From Clostridium aestuarii (GTDB lineage: Bacteria > Bacillota > Clostridia > Clostridiales > Clostridiaceae), in the NCBI RefSeq assembly GCF_026735135.1, contig NZ_JAPQER010000003.1, positions 428,513 to 492,512 of the forward strand: 64,000 nt of DNA. The letters are read 5' to 3'. A model generated the notes under the pieces. It made no database searches. It was not told the origin of the DNA and worked only from the letters and a program-made list of their open reading frames with translations. The first letter of the stretch is position 1. Each line of letters opens with the position of its first letter. This document shows positions 17,514 to 27,099 of this stretch, one piece after another. The position numbers and the translations under genes are program-made.

Positions 17514-20117
17514 ATGAAGGTTACAAATGTAAAAGAATTGATAAAAAGAATGGAACAACTAAGAGTGGCTCAAAAGAAATTTGCAGAGTATACCCAAGAA
17601 CAGGTGGATGAAATTTTTAGAAGCGCTGCTGTTGCTGCAAATAATGCAAGAATTAAACTTGCAAAAATGGCAGTTGAAGAAACCAAAATGGGTATTGTGG
17701 AAGATAAAGTAATAAAAAATCATTTTGCTTCAGAATATATTTATAACCAATATAAGGATGATAAAACTTGTGGAGTTATTGAAAAAGATGATTCTTTTGG
17801 TATTTCAAAAGTAGCAGAACCAATAGGGATTATAGCTGCTATTGTTCCAACTACAAATCCAACATCTACTGCAATATTTAAAGCACTCATTGCTTTGAAG
17901 ACTAGAAATGGTATGATATTTTCACCACATCCAAGAGCAAAGAAATCAACCATTGCAGCTGCTAAAATAGTTTTAGAAGCTGCAGTTAAAGCTGGAGCAC
18001 CACAAGGCATAATAGGATGGATAGATGAGCCTTCTGTGGAACTTTCACAAGTGGTAATGAGAGAAGCAGATTTGATTCTTGCTACTGGTGGCCCAGGAAT
18101 GGTTAAGGCTGCATATTCTTCTGGTAAACCAGCTATAGGAGTTGGTGCAGGCAATACACCAGCTATTATAGATGAAACTGCTCATATTAAAATGGCGGTA
18201 AATTCAATACTTCTTTCAAAAAGTTTTGATAATGGGGTTATATGCGCTTCTGAACAGGCAGTATTAGTTATGGAAAAGGTTTATGATGAGGTTAAGAGAG
18301 AATTTGAAGAAAGAGGAGCTTATATACTTAAAGAGGATGAAATAGATAAAGTCAAAAAAACAATATTAATTGATGGGGTGTTAAACGCAAATATAGTCGG
18401 TCAACCAGCTTGCAAAATAGCAGAGATTGCAGGGATTAATGTCTCAGAAAATGCTAAAATTCTTATAGGAGAGGTTGACTCTGTAGAACCTGAAGAACCA
18501 TTTGCACATGAAAAATTATCTCCAGTTCTTGCTATGTATAAAGTTAAAGATTTTGATGAAGCTTTGACAAAAGCAGTAAGACTTGTGGAACATGGAGGAA
18601 TTGGTCATACTTCTGTATTATATACTGATCAAATTAAATCAAAAGATAGAATAGCTAAATTTGGTGCGGCAATGAAAACAGGAAGAACTATGGTAAATAT
18701 GCCAGCAGCTCAAGGGGCGATAGGAGATGTATACAATTTTAAGTTAGCGCCTTCTTTAACTTTAGGGTGTGGTTCGTGGGGTGGAAACTCTGTATCAGAA
18801 AATGTAGGAGTTAAGCATTTATTAAACATCAAAAGTGTAGCTGAGAGGAGAGAAAACATGCTTTGGTTCAGAGTGCCAGAAAAAGTTTATTTCAAATATG
18901 GCTGCATTGGAGTGGCATTAAAAGAATTGAAAGATATGAATAAAAAGAAAGCATTTATTGTAACTGATAGAGTTCTGTACGAGTTAGGATATGCTGATAA
19001 GGTTACAGATATTTTAGATGAAATAGGAATTGAGTTTAAGGTGTTTTTTGATGTAGAACCAGACCCAAATCTTGCTACAGCTAAAAAGGGTGCTGAGCAA
19101 ATGAAAAATTTTGAACCAGATACAATCATAGCAGTAGGTGGCGGATCACCAATGGATGCTGCAAAAATTATGTGGCTTATGTATGAGCATCCAGAAGTTA
19201 AATTCGAAGATCTTGCTATGCGGTTCATGGATATAAGAAAGAGGGTATATGCATTTCCTAAAATGGGTGAAAAAGCTATGATGATTGCTGTACCAACTTC
19301 AGCAGGTACAGGTTCTGAAGTTACTCCATTTGCAGTTATTACAGATGAAAAAACAGAAAATAAATATCCATTAGCTGATTATGAACTAACACCTGATATG
19401 GCTATAGTTGATGCCGAATTAATGATGAATATGCCTAAAGGACTAACAGCAGCTTCTGGTATAGATGCTTTAACTCATGCTATAGAGTCCTATGTATCTG
19501 TATTGGCTTCAGAATATACTAATGGAATGGCACTAGAAGCAATAAGATTAATATTCAAATATTTACCACAAGCTTATAATGAAGGAGCAATTAATATAAA
19601 AGCAAGAGAAAAGATGGCACATGCTTCCACTATGGCAGGAATGGCTTTTGCAAATGCTTTTTTGGGAGTATGTCACTCAATGGCACATAAATTAGGGTCA
19701 ATGCATCATACAGCACATGGTATAGCAAATGGATTATTAATTAATGAAGTTATTAGATTTAATGCTGCAGATAATCCAAAAAAGCAAGCGGCGTTTCCAC
19801 AATATAAATATCCAAATGCAAAATGGAGATATGCAAGAATTGCTGATTACTTAAGATTAGGTGGTAGTACAGAAGAGGAAAAGGTAGAACTTTTAATAAA
19901 AGCCATTGATGAATTGAAAGCTAAAGTTAATTTACCAATGACAATAAGTGAAGCGGGTGTTTCTAAGGAAAAATTTTATACTAATTTAGATGAAATGAGT
20001 GAAAAAGCTTTCGATGATCAATGTACTGGAGCTAATCCAAGATATCCTTTGATTAATGAAATTAAACAAATGTATATCAATGCGTTTGAAAAAAAGGTTA
20101 AAGATACAATGTTATAA
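17514..20117 (+). CDS. adhE: Bifunctional acetaldehyde-CoA/alcohol dehydrogenase
   Basis: This enzyme reduces acetyl-CoA through acetaldehyde to ethanol with two NADH and forms long helical spirosomes in the cytosol. From ATG 17514 (preferred to the in-frame GTG 17505, which lies inside the ribosome site GAGAGGTG) the protein is 867 residues, the usual length. The N-terminal aldehyde dehydrogenase half has its catalytic Cys in NGVICASEQ near residue 244. The C-terminal iron alcohol dehydrogenase half has GGGSPMDAAK near residue 545 and metal ligands in HSMAHKLGSMHHTAHG. No Rex box (TTGTTAA-N4-TTAACAA) is visible upstream. It marks the organism as an ethanol- or butanol-forming fermenter. Confidence 0.97.
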   Translation: MKVTNVKELIKRMEQLRVAQKKFAEYTQEQVDEIFRSAAVAANNARIKLAKMAVEETKMGIVEDKVIKNHFASEYIYNQYKDDKTCGVIEKDDSFGISKVAEPIGIIAAIVPTTNPTSTAIFKALIALKTRNGMIFSPHPRAKKSTIAAAKIVLEAAVKAGAPQGIIGWIDEPSVELSQVVMREADLILATGGPGMVKAAYSSGKPAIGVGAGNTPAIIDETAHIKMAVNSILLSKSFDNGVICASEQAVLVMEKVYDEVKREFEERGAYILKEDEIDKVKKTILIDGVLNANIVGQPACKIAEIAGINVSENAKILIGEVDSVEPEEPFAHEKLSPVLAMYKVKDFDEALTKAVRLVEHGGIGHTSVLYTDQIKSKDRIAKFGAAMKTGRTMVNMPAAQGAIGDVYNFKLAPSLTLGCGSWGGNSVSENVGVKHLLNIKSVAERRENMLWFRVPEKVYFKYGCIGVALKELKDMNKKKAFIVTDRVLYELGYADKVTDILDEIGIEFKVFFDVEPDPNLATAKKGAEQMKNFEPDTIIAVGGGSPMDAAKIMWLMYEHPEVKFEDLAMRFMDIRKRVYAFPKMGEKAMMIAVPTSAGTGSEVTPFAVITDEKTENKYPLADYELTPDMAIVDAELMMNMPKGLTAASGIDALTHAIESYVSVLASEYTNGMALEAIRLIFKYLPQAYNEGAINIKAREKMAHASTMAGMAFANAFLGVCHSMAHKLGSMHHTAHGIANGLLINEVIRFNAADNPKKQAAFPQYKYPNAKWRYARIADYLRLGGSTEEEKVELLIKAIDELKAKVNLPMTISEAGVSKEKFYTNLDEMSEKAFDDQCTGANPRYPLINEIKQMYINAFEKKVKDTML

Positions 20118-20315
20118 AAAGTTTTACTACAATTAAGATATAAAATTTTTGGTTGAAACTAAAAATTTCGTATGTTAAAATATAGTAAAATAGTATTGAT
20201 AAGCTCAAGTAGATATATTTTAAATATAAGCTAGTTGAGAATGAACATTATACAAAAATTTTATAAATTAATTTTACTTGACAAGATTTGAAAAAAGCAG
20301 TAAATGCTAAGTTTA

Positions 20316-20364
20316 AAAAAGTCAGTACTAGAAAACCTGTAAGTTTTTTGTGCTGACTTTTTAT
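20316..20364 (+). terminator. Hairpin terminator in the adhE-cheV gap
   Basis: The outer arms AAAAAGTCAGTAC (20316-20328) and GTGCTGACTTTTT (20350-20362) pair with one mismatch, enclosing a smaller AAAAC/GTTTT hairpin, followed by a T-rich stretch. It is about 200 bases after adhE and before cheV. It may end adhE read-through or a short leader RNA; a weak TTGACA-like -35 is at 20278. The rest of the 331-base gap shows no gene. Confidence 0.6.
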
Positions 20365-20448
20365 TTATTTGGTAATGAGGGGAGGAAAACTTTAATAAAA
20401 AATATAAGCGACTATAGAGATACATAATTAACAATAGGGGGAGTACTG

Positions 20449-21354
20449 ATGAATAACAAGGGAATATTATTAGAAAGCGGAACAGGGGAATTAGAAGTAC
20501 TTGAATTTGTTGTGAATGAAAAACATTATGCTATTAATGTTATAAAAACAAAAGAGATAGTAAAAGTAGACAATATTACTAAATTACCTAATTCAAAACC
20601 TGCTGTATCTGGAGTATCATTACTTCGAGGTGAGGTTATAACTGTAATAGATTTAAAATATATTTTGGAAAAAGAAATTCAAGATGATGCTAAAAAAAGT
20701 ATGACAATAATATGTGAATTTAATAAAACTACTGTAGCATTTTTAGTGGATAAAGTTGTAGGAATACATCGTATAGGTTGGAGTGAGATTAAAAAACCAG
20801 ATTCTATTGTGGAAAATTCACTTGTTATAGGAAATATATTAATGGGAAATAAAATGTTAATGCTTTTAGATTTTGAAAAAATGATTATGGATATAAGCTC
20901 ATCTTATGGTAATTACGAAAAAAACATTGAAAAGGTCAAATATGATGTGGATAGATCAGATGTTAGATTAGTTTTAGCAGATGATTCTACAATGATTAGA
21001 AAAATATTAAAGGATGTATTAATTAAGGCAGGGTATAATAATCTTACTTTTTTTGATGATGGGCAGCAGGCTTATGGTTATTTAATGGATTTAGTAAATA
21101 AAAAAGGAGAAGGATTTTTAGAAGATGTACAAATGTTAATAACAGATATTGAAATGCCGCAGATGGATGGACATACACTTACACGTAAGGTAAAGGAAAA
21201 TGATATACTTAAAAAACTTCCAGTTGTAATATTCTCTTCTTTAATTACTGATGATTTGCATCATAAAGGAATATCAGTAGGAGCAGATGCACAAATCAGT
21301 AAACCAGATATAGACAATCTAGTTAATCTTATAGATGAATTATGTATTAACTAA
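20449..21354 (+). CDS. cheV: Chemotaxis protein CheV (CheW-REC fusion)
   Basis: This coupling protein links chemoreceptors to CheA and helps adaptation. Residues about 12-160 form a CheW domain (EFVVNEKHYAINVIKTKEIV at the start, then SLLRGEVITVIDLK near residue 60). Residues about 175-300 form a receiver domain with the acidic pocket VLADDSTMIRK and the phospho-acceptor Asp in MLITDIEMPQMDG near residue 233. The 301-residue length is typical. ATG 20449 follows AGGGGGAG. It is a stand-alone gene ending in a bidirectional terminator. The gene implies a motile, chemotactic cell. Confidence 0.95.
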   Translation: MNNKGILLESGTGELEVLEFVVNEKHYAINVIKTKEIVKVDNITKLPNSKPAVSGVSLLRGEVITVIDLKYILEKEIQDDAKKSMTIICEFNKTTVAFLVDKVVGIHRIGWSEIKKPDSIVENSLVIGNILMGNKMLMLLDFEKMIMDISSSYGNYEKNIEKVKYDVDRSDVRLVLADDSTMIRKILKDVLIKAGYNNLTFFDDGQQAYGYLMDLVNKKGEGFLEDVQMLITDIEMPQMDGHTLTRKVKENDILKKLPVVIFSSLITDDLHHKGISVGADAQISKPDIDNLVNLIDELCIN

Positions 21355-21390
21355 AGGTTATCTGCTTTTTAGCAGATAACCTTTAGTTTT
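21351..21390. terminator. Bidirectional terminator between cheV and the aminopeptidase gene
   Basis: A perfect 16-bp stem (21351-21366 with 21371-21386) with a TTTT loop contains the cheV stop codon and is followed by TTTTCTTT. It serves the two convergent genes. Confidence 0.9.
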
Positions 21391-21392
21391 CT

Positions 21393-22625
21393 TTAAAATG
21401 CCCAATTCCCATTTTTGAAGATTTGAATTTTTTCTCCCGTATTTGTTTCTCCTATTATATCGAGGTCACTAGAACCTATCATAAAATCTTCATGAATTAA
21501 GGAAGTATTAGCTCCGAATTCTTTTAACTGTTCCTCAGTCATTTCACTACCGCCTTCAATACAACTTGGATAAGCCATGCCTAGAGCTAAATGACAGGAA
21601 GCATTTTCATCAAATAATGTGTTGTAAAAAATAATGTTTGAGTTTGAAATTGGTGAGTCATGAGGTACTAAAGCAACTTCACCAAGATAATGAGAACCTT
21701 CATCTGTTTCTATTAGTTTTTTCAATGTTTCATAGCCTTGTTCTGCTGAAAAATTGATGACTTTGCCATCTTTAAAAGTTAATGTGAAATTATCAATTAA
21801 ATTACCGCCATAGTTAAGAGGTTTTGTGCTTTTTACCTTACCGTTTACACCTGCTTTTAATGGTAGAGTAAATATTTCTTCTGTTGGAATATTGGCAACA
21901 AAATAAGTTCTTTTTTTATTATACTCTCCACCACCTGCCCAAAGGTGATTCTTTGGGAGTTGTATTGTTAAATCTGTATCTGTTGAAACAAAATGAAGAG
22001 TTTTCAATTTTTGTTTATTTAAGAATTCAGTTTTTTCATTTATATTTTTTAAATGCTCATTCCATGCTTTGATAGAATCGGTTTTATCTACTCTAACTAT
22101 TTTAAAAATATAGTCCCAGAGTTTTTCTACAGCATCTTTTTCAGAAAGCGCTGGAAAAACTTTTTTTGCCCAACCTTTGGTTGGAATTGAAACTACTGAC
22201 CAAGCAACTGTACTATTCATTATGTATTCTCTGTAATTCTTTAAAGCAATCGATCTTGCCTTATTGGCTTCTGCAATTTTTTTAGGATCTACAGCTTTTA
22301 AAAGCTCAGGATTAGATGCTGAAATTGAAAGGAATGCTGCTCCTCCTTTTGCAAGTTGTTCGTAACCATCTGCTTTCCAAAGTGGAAAATCCTTAAAAGC
22401 TTTTTCTGGTGCATTTAGATATTTTATAAGAGTTAATTCTTCATCGTTCCATTCAACATGAACATTTTTTGCACCTAGCTTATAGGCATTTTTTGCTATA
22501 AGTCTTACAAATTCTGCACATTCTATTGGTGAATTTATAACAAGAGTTTGATCAGTTTGAATATTAACTCCTGTTTTGACTGTAAGTTCTGCGTATTTTT
22601 CAAGAAGTTCACTAAACTTCTCCAT
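21393..22625 (-). CDS. M29-family aminopeptidase (AmpS/PepS-like)
   Basis: This cytosolic metallo-aminopeptidase removes N-terminal residues from peptides. From its likely start (ATG at 22623-22625 behind GGGAG; an upstream in-frame start at 22703 has no ribosome site) it is 410 residues, the family norm. It begins MEKFSELLEKYAELTVKTGVNIQ, as other AmpS proteins do. The metal-site region shows VALVPHDSPISNSN near residue 320, the NTLFDENASCHLALGMAYP segment near residue 340, and HEDFMIGSSDLDI near the end. It has no operon partner. The 296 bases between it and the next + strand gene hold no recognisable element. Confidence 0.92.
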   Translation of the reverse strand: MEKFSELLEKYAELTVKTGVNIQTDQTLVINSPIECAEFVRLIAKNAYKLGAKNVHVEWNDEELTLIKYLNAPEKAFKDFPLWKADGYEQLAKGGAAFLSISASNPELLKAVDPKKIAEANKARSIALKNYREYIMNSTVAWSVVSIPTKGWAKKVFPALSEKDAVEKLWDYIFKIVRVDKTDSIKAWNEHLKNINEKTEFLNKQKLKTLHFVSTDTDLTIQLPKNHLWAGGGEYNKKRTYFVANIPTEEIFTLPLKAGVNGKVKSTKPLNYGGNLIDNFTLTFKDGKVINFSAEQGYETLKKLIETDEGSHYLGEVALVPHDSPISNSNIIFYNTLFDENASCHLALGMAYPSCIEGGSEMTEEQLKEFGANTSLIHEDFMIGSSDLDIIGETNTGEKIQIFKNGNWAF

Positions 22626-22921
22626 TTTATCACTCCCTAATAAGTTAAATGTATTTTTAAAAATAGTTATCTTAGTTCTTATTATTAGTTTATCGTAAAG
22701 CAAATATTAGTCAATTTAATTTATGATTCCATACTCTTAGATTTAAATATTGTATATTAAAGGGAATCATGTAATTATGGTAACTTATTTTAATTTAATT
22801 TCATATAAATATTATTAGGAAACAACCTAATAGCTACAAAAATTAGATTATACTGCTTTTAATTTTAAATATGAATCTAAATGCATATTTTGTAGTAATT
22901 TTAATTAAAGGAGGCAGTTAA

Positions 22922-23782
22922 ATGAGTGATTTATATAAACTAGGTCAATCACAACAGGGAAGCGTAGAAAAGGTTGGCGAAGAAATTAGATTAGATATAC
23001 AGTTAGATGATAACCCGTTTTTGAATATGGGAACTATTCTTGGTACTATTACTGACAATGATGATAAGCCTATCGAAGGTGTTTTGGTAAAAATCATGGA
23101 TAATGATCACAATCCATTGTATCATACATTAACAGATGCAGAAGGAAAGTATAACTTAACGGGGTTAACTCCAGGATCAGAATATCATTTTTATGCAGTG
23201 AAAGATGGATATCTTCTTAAAGAAGAAAGAGGATTTGCTATAGAAGCTGGTCAAACTATAGAAATAAATTCTAAAATAACTCCTGATCCAAATGCTGTAC
23301 TATCAACTATTACAGGTCACACATTTGATACTGACGGAAATCCTGTAGAAAATATGATAGCAACATTACTAAAAGTTGAACAGGGTGAACAAACGCCAGT
23401 AGCAGTTACAACCACTAATGAATATGGTCAAGCGGTTTTTGTAAATGTTGCAATAGGAAGTTATATTGCCAGAGTTACAAAACAAGGATATGAGACAGCT
23501 GCAATTGAAATTCAAGTTACAGAACCAGGTTCAATAACGAACATTGATGCAGTTGTATCTACATCTTCTACAGAGTCTCAAGGAACCATAAATGGTATTA
23601 TAACTGATAAAGCTGGAAATCCAATAGCATCAGCAGTAGTTATTTTATATGAGGTTACTGGAGATGAAGAAAATCCAGAATTAATTCCTTTTAGATATAC
23701 AAGAACATCAACAAATGGTGCGTATCTGTTTGGAGAAGTTCCTAAAGGTAACTATATTGTAAAATCAAATAAAGAATCTTAA
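22922..23782 (+). CDS. Carboxypeptidase-regulatory-like repeat protein, paralogue 1
   Basis: This 286-residue protein has no signal peptide or membrane segment. After a short conserved head (LYKLGQSQQGSV, then EIRLDIQLDDN) it contains three repeats of about 85 residues, each with the carboxypeptidase-regulatory/transthyretin-like beta-sandwich pattern: 'G.I.D..G.PI..V.V', then 'T...G.Y.F..V..G.Y....K.GY'. It shares head and layout with the next two genes. Such domains often mediate binding or assembly at surfaces, but without an export signal this one may be cytosolic or spore-associated. AAAGGAGG precedes ATG 22922. Function unknown. Confidence 0.75.
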   Translation: MSDLYKLGQSQQGSVEKVGEEIRLDIQLDDNPFLNMGTILGTITDNDDKPIEGVLVKIMDNDHNPLYHTLTDAEGKYNLTGLTPGSEYHFYAVKDGYLLKEERGFAIEAGQTIEINSKITPDPNAVLSTITGHTFDTDGNPVENMIATLLKVEQGEQTPVAVTTTNEYGQAVFVNVAIGSYIARVTKQGYETAAIEIQVTEPGSITNIDAVVSTSSTESQGTINGIITDKAGNPIASAVVILYEVTGDEENPELIPFRYTRTSTNGAYLFGEVPKGNYIVKSNKES

Positions 23783-23799
23783 TAATGTGAGGTGATATT

Positions 23800-24675
23800 A
23801 TGGCAGAAAATAAAGATTTATATAAATTAGGTCAGTCTGAAACAGGTTCGATTGTTGATAGAGGACAGGAAATTCGTATTGATTTACAATTAGATGATAA
23901 TATAATAGCTGATACAGGTACAGTTTTTGGTAAAACTTTAGATGGGGATGGAAATCCAATTTCAGATGTTACAATAAAAATAACAGATACAGAGTACAAT
24001 CCTAAATATCATACACTTACACATGCTGAAGGAGAATTTACTATAGATAATGTTAAAGCTGGAGAACAATATTTAATATTGGCAGTTAAAGATAAGTATA
24101 CTTTAAAACAAGGTACTCCTTTTGTAATGCAGAAATCTCAACAAGTAGAGAGAAATTTTGTAATGACGCTTGATAATGGTTCGGCTAATAGTTTAGTGGC
24201 TGGAGATGTGCTAAACGAAAAGGGTGATAAGGTTGAAGGAGTTACTGTAAGGTTATATAATAATTCTGGAGCTGAGCCAGTGCTGTTAAAGACAACACAC
24301 ACAAATCAATTTGGACAATATGCCTTTTTTGATATAGCACAGGGAATGTATATTTTAGAGATTTCATTATTAGGTTATAAAACAACCGAAACAACTTTTG
24401 TTATAAGTGAAACAGACAAAGTTATGAATATAAATTTGACTATGCTGAATGATCCGATTGGTAGACAAGGTACTATAAATGGTGTTATAAATGATAAAGA
24501 TGGAATATTAGTTGAAGGGGCATTTGTTGTATTATTTAAAGTAGAAACAGATGGAGAAGAAAAAGAAAAATTAGTTCCTATAAGGAAGACTATTACAAAT
24601 GATGAAGGCGTATATCTATTTGAACAAGTACCGGAGGGTAATTATAAGATTAAATCAAACAAATTAGCACCTTAA
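23800..24675 (+). CDS. Carboxypeptidase-regulatory-like repeat protein, paralogue 2
   Basis: This 291-residue paralogue starts 17 bases after the first gene and must share its transcript. The head is LYKLGQSETGSIVDRGQEIR followed by DLQLDDN. Three beta-sandwich repeats follow, at about residues 35-125, 130-220 and 225-290. The last one, GTINGVINDKDGILVEGAFV, aligns with the last repeat of paralogue 1 (GTINGIITDKAGNPI). Again there is no signal peptide, lipobox or sortase motif. ATG 23800 follows GAGGTG. The near-equal length and order point to tandem duplication. Confidence 0.75.
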   Translation: MAENKDLYKLGQSETGSIVDRGQEIRIDLQLDDNIIADTGTVFGKTLDGDGNPISDVTIKITDTEYNPKYHTLTHAEGEFTIDNVKAGEQYLILAVKDKYTLKQGTPFVMQKSQQVERNFVMTLDNGSANSLVAGDVLNEKGDKVEGVTVRLYNNSGAEPVLLKTTHTNQFGQYAFFDIAQGMYILEISLLGYKTTETTFVISETDKVMNINLTMLNDPIGRQGTINGVINDKDGILVEGAFVVLFKVETDGEEKEKLVPIRKTITNDEGVYLFEQVPEGNYKIKSNKLAP

Positions 24676-24679
24676 TAAT

Positions 24680-24713
24680 TAATTGACATATAGATATATC
24701 TATATGTCAATTA
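24680..24713. repeat. 34-base perfect palindrome
   Basis: The two 17-base arms are exactly complementary with no loop (left arm TAATTGACATATAGATA at 24680-24696). It starts four bases after the stop of paralogue 2 and lies before the ribosome site of paralogue 3. It could be a weak terminator, an RNA-processing hairpin or a protein-binding site; no T-run follows. Confidence 0.6.
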
Positions 24714-24744
24714 TATACATAACCAATTATTTGAGAGGGATTGT

Positions 24745-25578
24745 ATGGATAAGTATGAATTAGGGCAATCACAAATGGGCAGTGTAACTGAGCAGCAGCA
24801 AGAAATTAGGTTGGATTTAGAATTAGAAAAAAATATTTACTATGACAGTTCCATTATATATGGTTATATAAATGATTTGTGTGAAAATCCTATACAAAAT
24901 GCTAGAGTTAGCTTTATCGATGAGGATAATAAGGAAATAGGAGCAGTGTATAGTTCAAAACAAGGTTTTTATATTTATATGGGGGTTAAACAAAACAGTA
25001 AAATAAAAATTGTTGTTGAAAAAATTGGTTATAAGAAGATGGTAAGTGAGTCATTAAATATATATTCAGAAGCATATGAATATAATGTTTACTTAGAACA
25101 AGCAATAATACCTGATAAAACTTTGATTTCAGGTCATATAGTAGATGAGAAAGATATTCCCTTAGCAAATATTTCTATGTACTTATTGAAAAAAACTTGT
25201 TACGGAGGGGAAATTATATATAAAGTAACTATTTCAAATATTTATGGACAATTTGTTTTTTCAAGAATACCAAAAGGAAATTACTGTATTATTGTAAATA
25301 ATCCTAAATTTAAGGCTTACCAAGAATATATTGAAATAATTGAAACAGATAAAATTTTTGATATAAATATTAAGCTTATTAAAAGAAATACAAAAACAAA
25401 GATAAGTGGGCAAGTCAAAGACAAAATTGGTAATCCGATTCCTAATGCTTTAGCAATCTTATATAGAATTGAAGAAGATGGAAGATTTGTTTCTGTAAAA
25501 TATACTATGTGTGATCAAGAAGGAAAATATAGTTTTGCAGATATTCCTTATGCTAATTATGTGGTAAAGGCAAAATAA
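24745..25578 (+). CDS. Carboxypeptidase-regulatory-like repeat protein, paralogue 3
   Basis: This 277-residue paralogue keeps the head YELGQSQMGSV and EIRLDLELEKN and three beta-sandwich repeats, but is more diverged and more basic than its two neighbours, with more Ile, Lys and Tyr. The third repeat, GQVKDKIGNPIPNALAILY, is the best conserved. No export signal is seen. It is separated from paralogue 2 by a palindrome and has its own GAGAGGG ribosome site. A terminator at 25658-25702 closes the three-gene unit. Function unknown. Confidence 0.72.
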   Translation: MDKYELGQSQMGSVTEQQQEIRLDLELEKNIYYDSSIIYGYINDLCENPIQNARVSFIDEDNKEIGAVYSSKQGFYIYMGVKQNSKIKIVVEKIGYKKMVSESLNIYSEAYEYNVYLEQAIIPDKTLISGHIVDEKDIPLANISMYLLKKTCYGGEIIYKVTISNIYGQFVFSRIPKGNYCIIVNNPKFKAYQEYIEIIETDKIFDINIKLIKRNTKTKISGQVKDKIGNPIPNALAILYRIEEDGRFVSVKYTMCDQEGKYSFADIPYANYVVKAK

Positions 25579-25657
25579 TAGTTAGTAGGTGTGGAATAGA
25601 AAATTAAATATTACAGATAATAAAATCATAGGCAAATTTAGAAAAGATATATAATAT

Positions 25658-25704
25658 ATGCGTTGGGAAATATAATATGTAAATAATTTACCAACGCATT
25701 TTTA
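25658..25704 (+). terminator. Terminator of the three-paralogue operon
   Basis: The arms ATGCGTTGGGAAA (25658-25670) and TTTACCAACGCAT (25687-25699) pair with one wobble; TTTTTA follows. Confidence 0.75.
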
Positions 25705-25783
25705 TAGTATTATATAGTTGATTATAATTAATATGCAAATTTTTGTTACAACAAAGATTAGTAAATGGCGGGAGAGAACATAA

Positions 25784-26968
25784 ATGGTGTTTCTAAGTAT
25801 TCTTTTGATCGTATTTTCACCCTATCTTGCATTTTTACCTATGATTAGTATAGGGTTTAAGGCGGTACACAAAAATAATCTTATATTAAGAAATATTTGG
25901 AATATAGGATTGTTTTTTCTTTTTATTTGGTCTTTTCTTGTTGGAATTATAAATACTAATAAGATTTCCGTCATAGCTTCTTTAGCAATTTTATTCTATT
26001 TTTTCTTTAGTGTGTATTTACAAAATTACTATAATACAGTACAACAAATAGAACAGCTTTTTAAAAAGATTATGTTAATTTCTGTAGGATCTGGAATTAT
26101 TGGATTTATAGAAAGATTTAAGGGAATTCAGTATAAGTATGCTTGGTGGAAGTGTTTAATTGGAATTTATCCACCAGTTTCATTTAGTGAAAGTTATAGG
26201 ATTTCGGGAACTTTTGGAAATCCTAATATAGCAGGAACATGGTATGCAGTTATGGTTCTTATGTGTTTTTATTTTTATAAAAAATCACTTAAAATTGAAA
26301 AGATATTTTATATAGTATTAGCTGCATTGTTTATTAGTGTTTTATTCATGACAGAATCGCGTGGAGCAATTATAGGTCTAATATTAGGAATGATTACATA
26401 TGCTTATTTTAGAGAAGATAAAAAGAAAATGATATTTCTAATACTTTTTTTTACATTAGGTGTAATATTAATGTTTATTTTTCCTCATTATTTTCCAAGA
26501 GGAGAAGGAGTGTTTACTTCAATAGAAGATCGTAAAGCTATTTGGAGAAACTGCTTAAATATGTTTAAGTTTAAGCCTGTTACTGGATGGGGATTAATGG
26601 GGATATATTTTGCGGATAAAAGTATTTATCATTACATAAGAGTAGTTCATGGACACAATATTTTGATTACAATAGCAACTACATTAGGAGCAGTTGGAGC
26701 TAGCATTTTTGTTTGTATGAAATTATACCTTTTTAAAGAAATTTGGTTTCTTAATAAGCAACATTGCCCATTAAGTCCTTTATTAGCAGGTATAGAAGCT
26801 ATTATTTTAGGTCAGGGCCTAGTTGATTTTACAATTATGAGTCCTCAAGCAGGAATAATATTTTTTGGATGTTCAGCAATTATTAATGGTCTTGCTTTTC
26901 AATATAAGAGTGTACCATTGAGTGAATGTGTTTCAATACCATTTTTGTCAAGAGCTAAAAATAAATAA
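25784..26968 (+). CDS. O-antigen ligase/polymerase-family (Wzy_C) membrane protein
   Basis: This 394-residue protein has about ten to twelve hydrophobic segments. It has the Wzy_C signature: RISGTFGNPNIAGTWYAV near residue 145, the TESRGAIIGLILG loop near residue 190, and RKAIWRNCLNMFKFKPVTGWG near residues 251-270, followed by VVHGHNI near residue 290. Family members join or polymerise surface glycans on the outer face of the membrane. No other glycan genes are nearby, so the substrate is open. ATG 25784 is preceded by GGCGGGAGAG. It is a single-gene unit. Confidence 0.85.
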   Translation: MVFLSILLIVFSPYLAFLPMISIGFKAVHKNNLILRNIWNIGLFFLFIWSFLVGIINTNKISVIASLAILFYFFFSVYLQNYYNTVQQIEQLFKKIMLISVGSGIIGFIERFKGIQYKYAWWKCLIGIYPPVSFSESYRISGTFGNPNIAGTWYAVMVLMCFYFYKKSLKIEKIFYIVLAALFISVLFMTESRGAIIGLILGMITYAYFREDKKKMIFLILFFTLGVILMFIFPHYFPRGEGVFTSIEDRKAIWRNCLNMFKFKPVTGWGLMGIYFADKSIYHYIRVVHGHNILITIATTLGAVGASIFVCMKLYLFKEIWFLNKQHCPLSPLLAGIEAIILGQGLVDFTIMSPQAGIIFFGCSAIINGLAFQYKSVPLSECVSIPFLSRAKNK

Positions 26969-26999
26969 AATAAATATCCAAAATTTTATTAAAAAATTA

Positions 27000-27028
27000 T
27001 TGCATTTTATTTATAATACTTATATAAT
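27000..27028 (+). promoter_or_regulatory. Candidate promoter before the 6S-like RNA
   Basis: TTGCAT (27000-27005), 17 bases, TATAAT (27023-27028) is a good sigma-A promoter with a start near 27035. A second possible start nearer the RNA cannot be excluded; the segment 27040-27090 carries two copies of GAGTTCAT with flanking AT-rich inverted sequence. Confidence 0.5.
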
Positions 27029-27099
27029 AAATGTGTCAGACGAGTTCATTTTAATATAATGTAAACCTTTTGAGTTCATATTATATTGAATAATTGAGT

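Noticed and set aside
17741..18154. Long minus-strand open frame inside adhE
   Set aside because: Shadow frame of a well-conserved coding region, with no ribosome site or family features.
20278..20306. TTGACA-based promoter for a short RNA before cheV
   Set aside because: The -10 (TAAATG) is poor; the hairpin alone is reported.
24683..24715. Promoter starting from TTGACA inside the 34-base palindrome
   Set aside because: No -10 hexamer at 16-18 bases on either strand.
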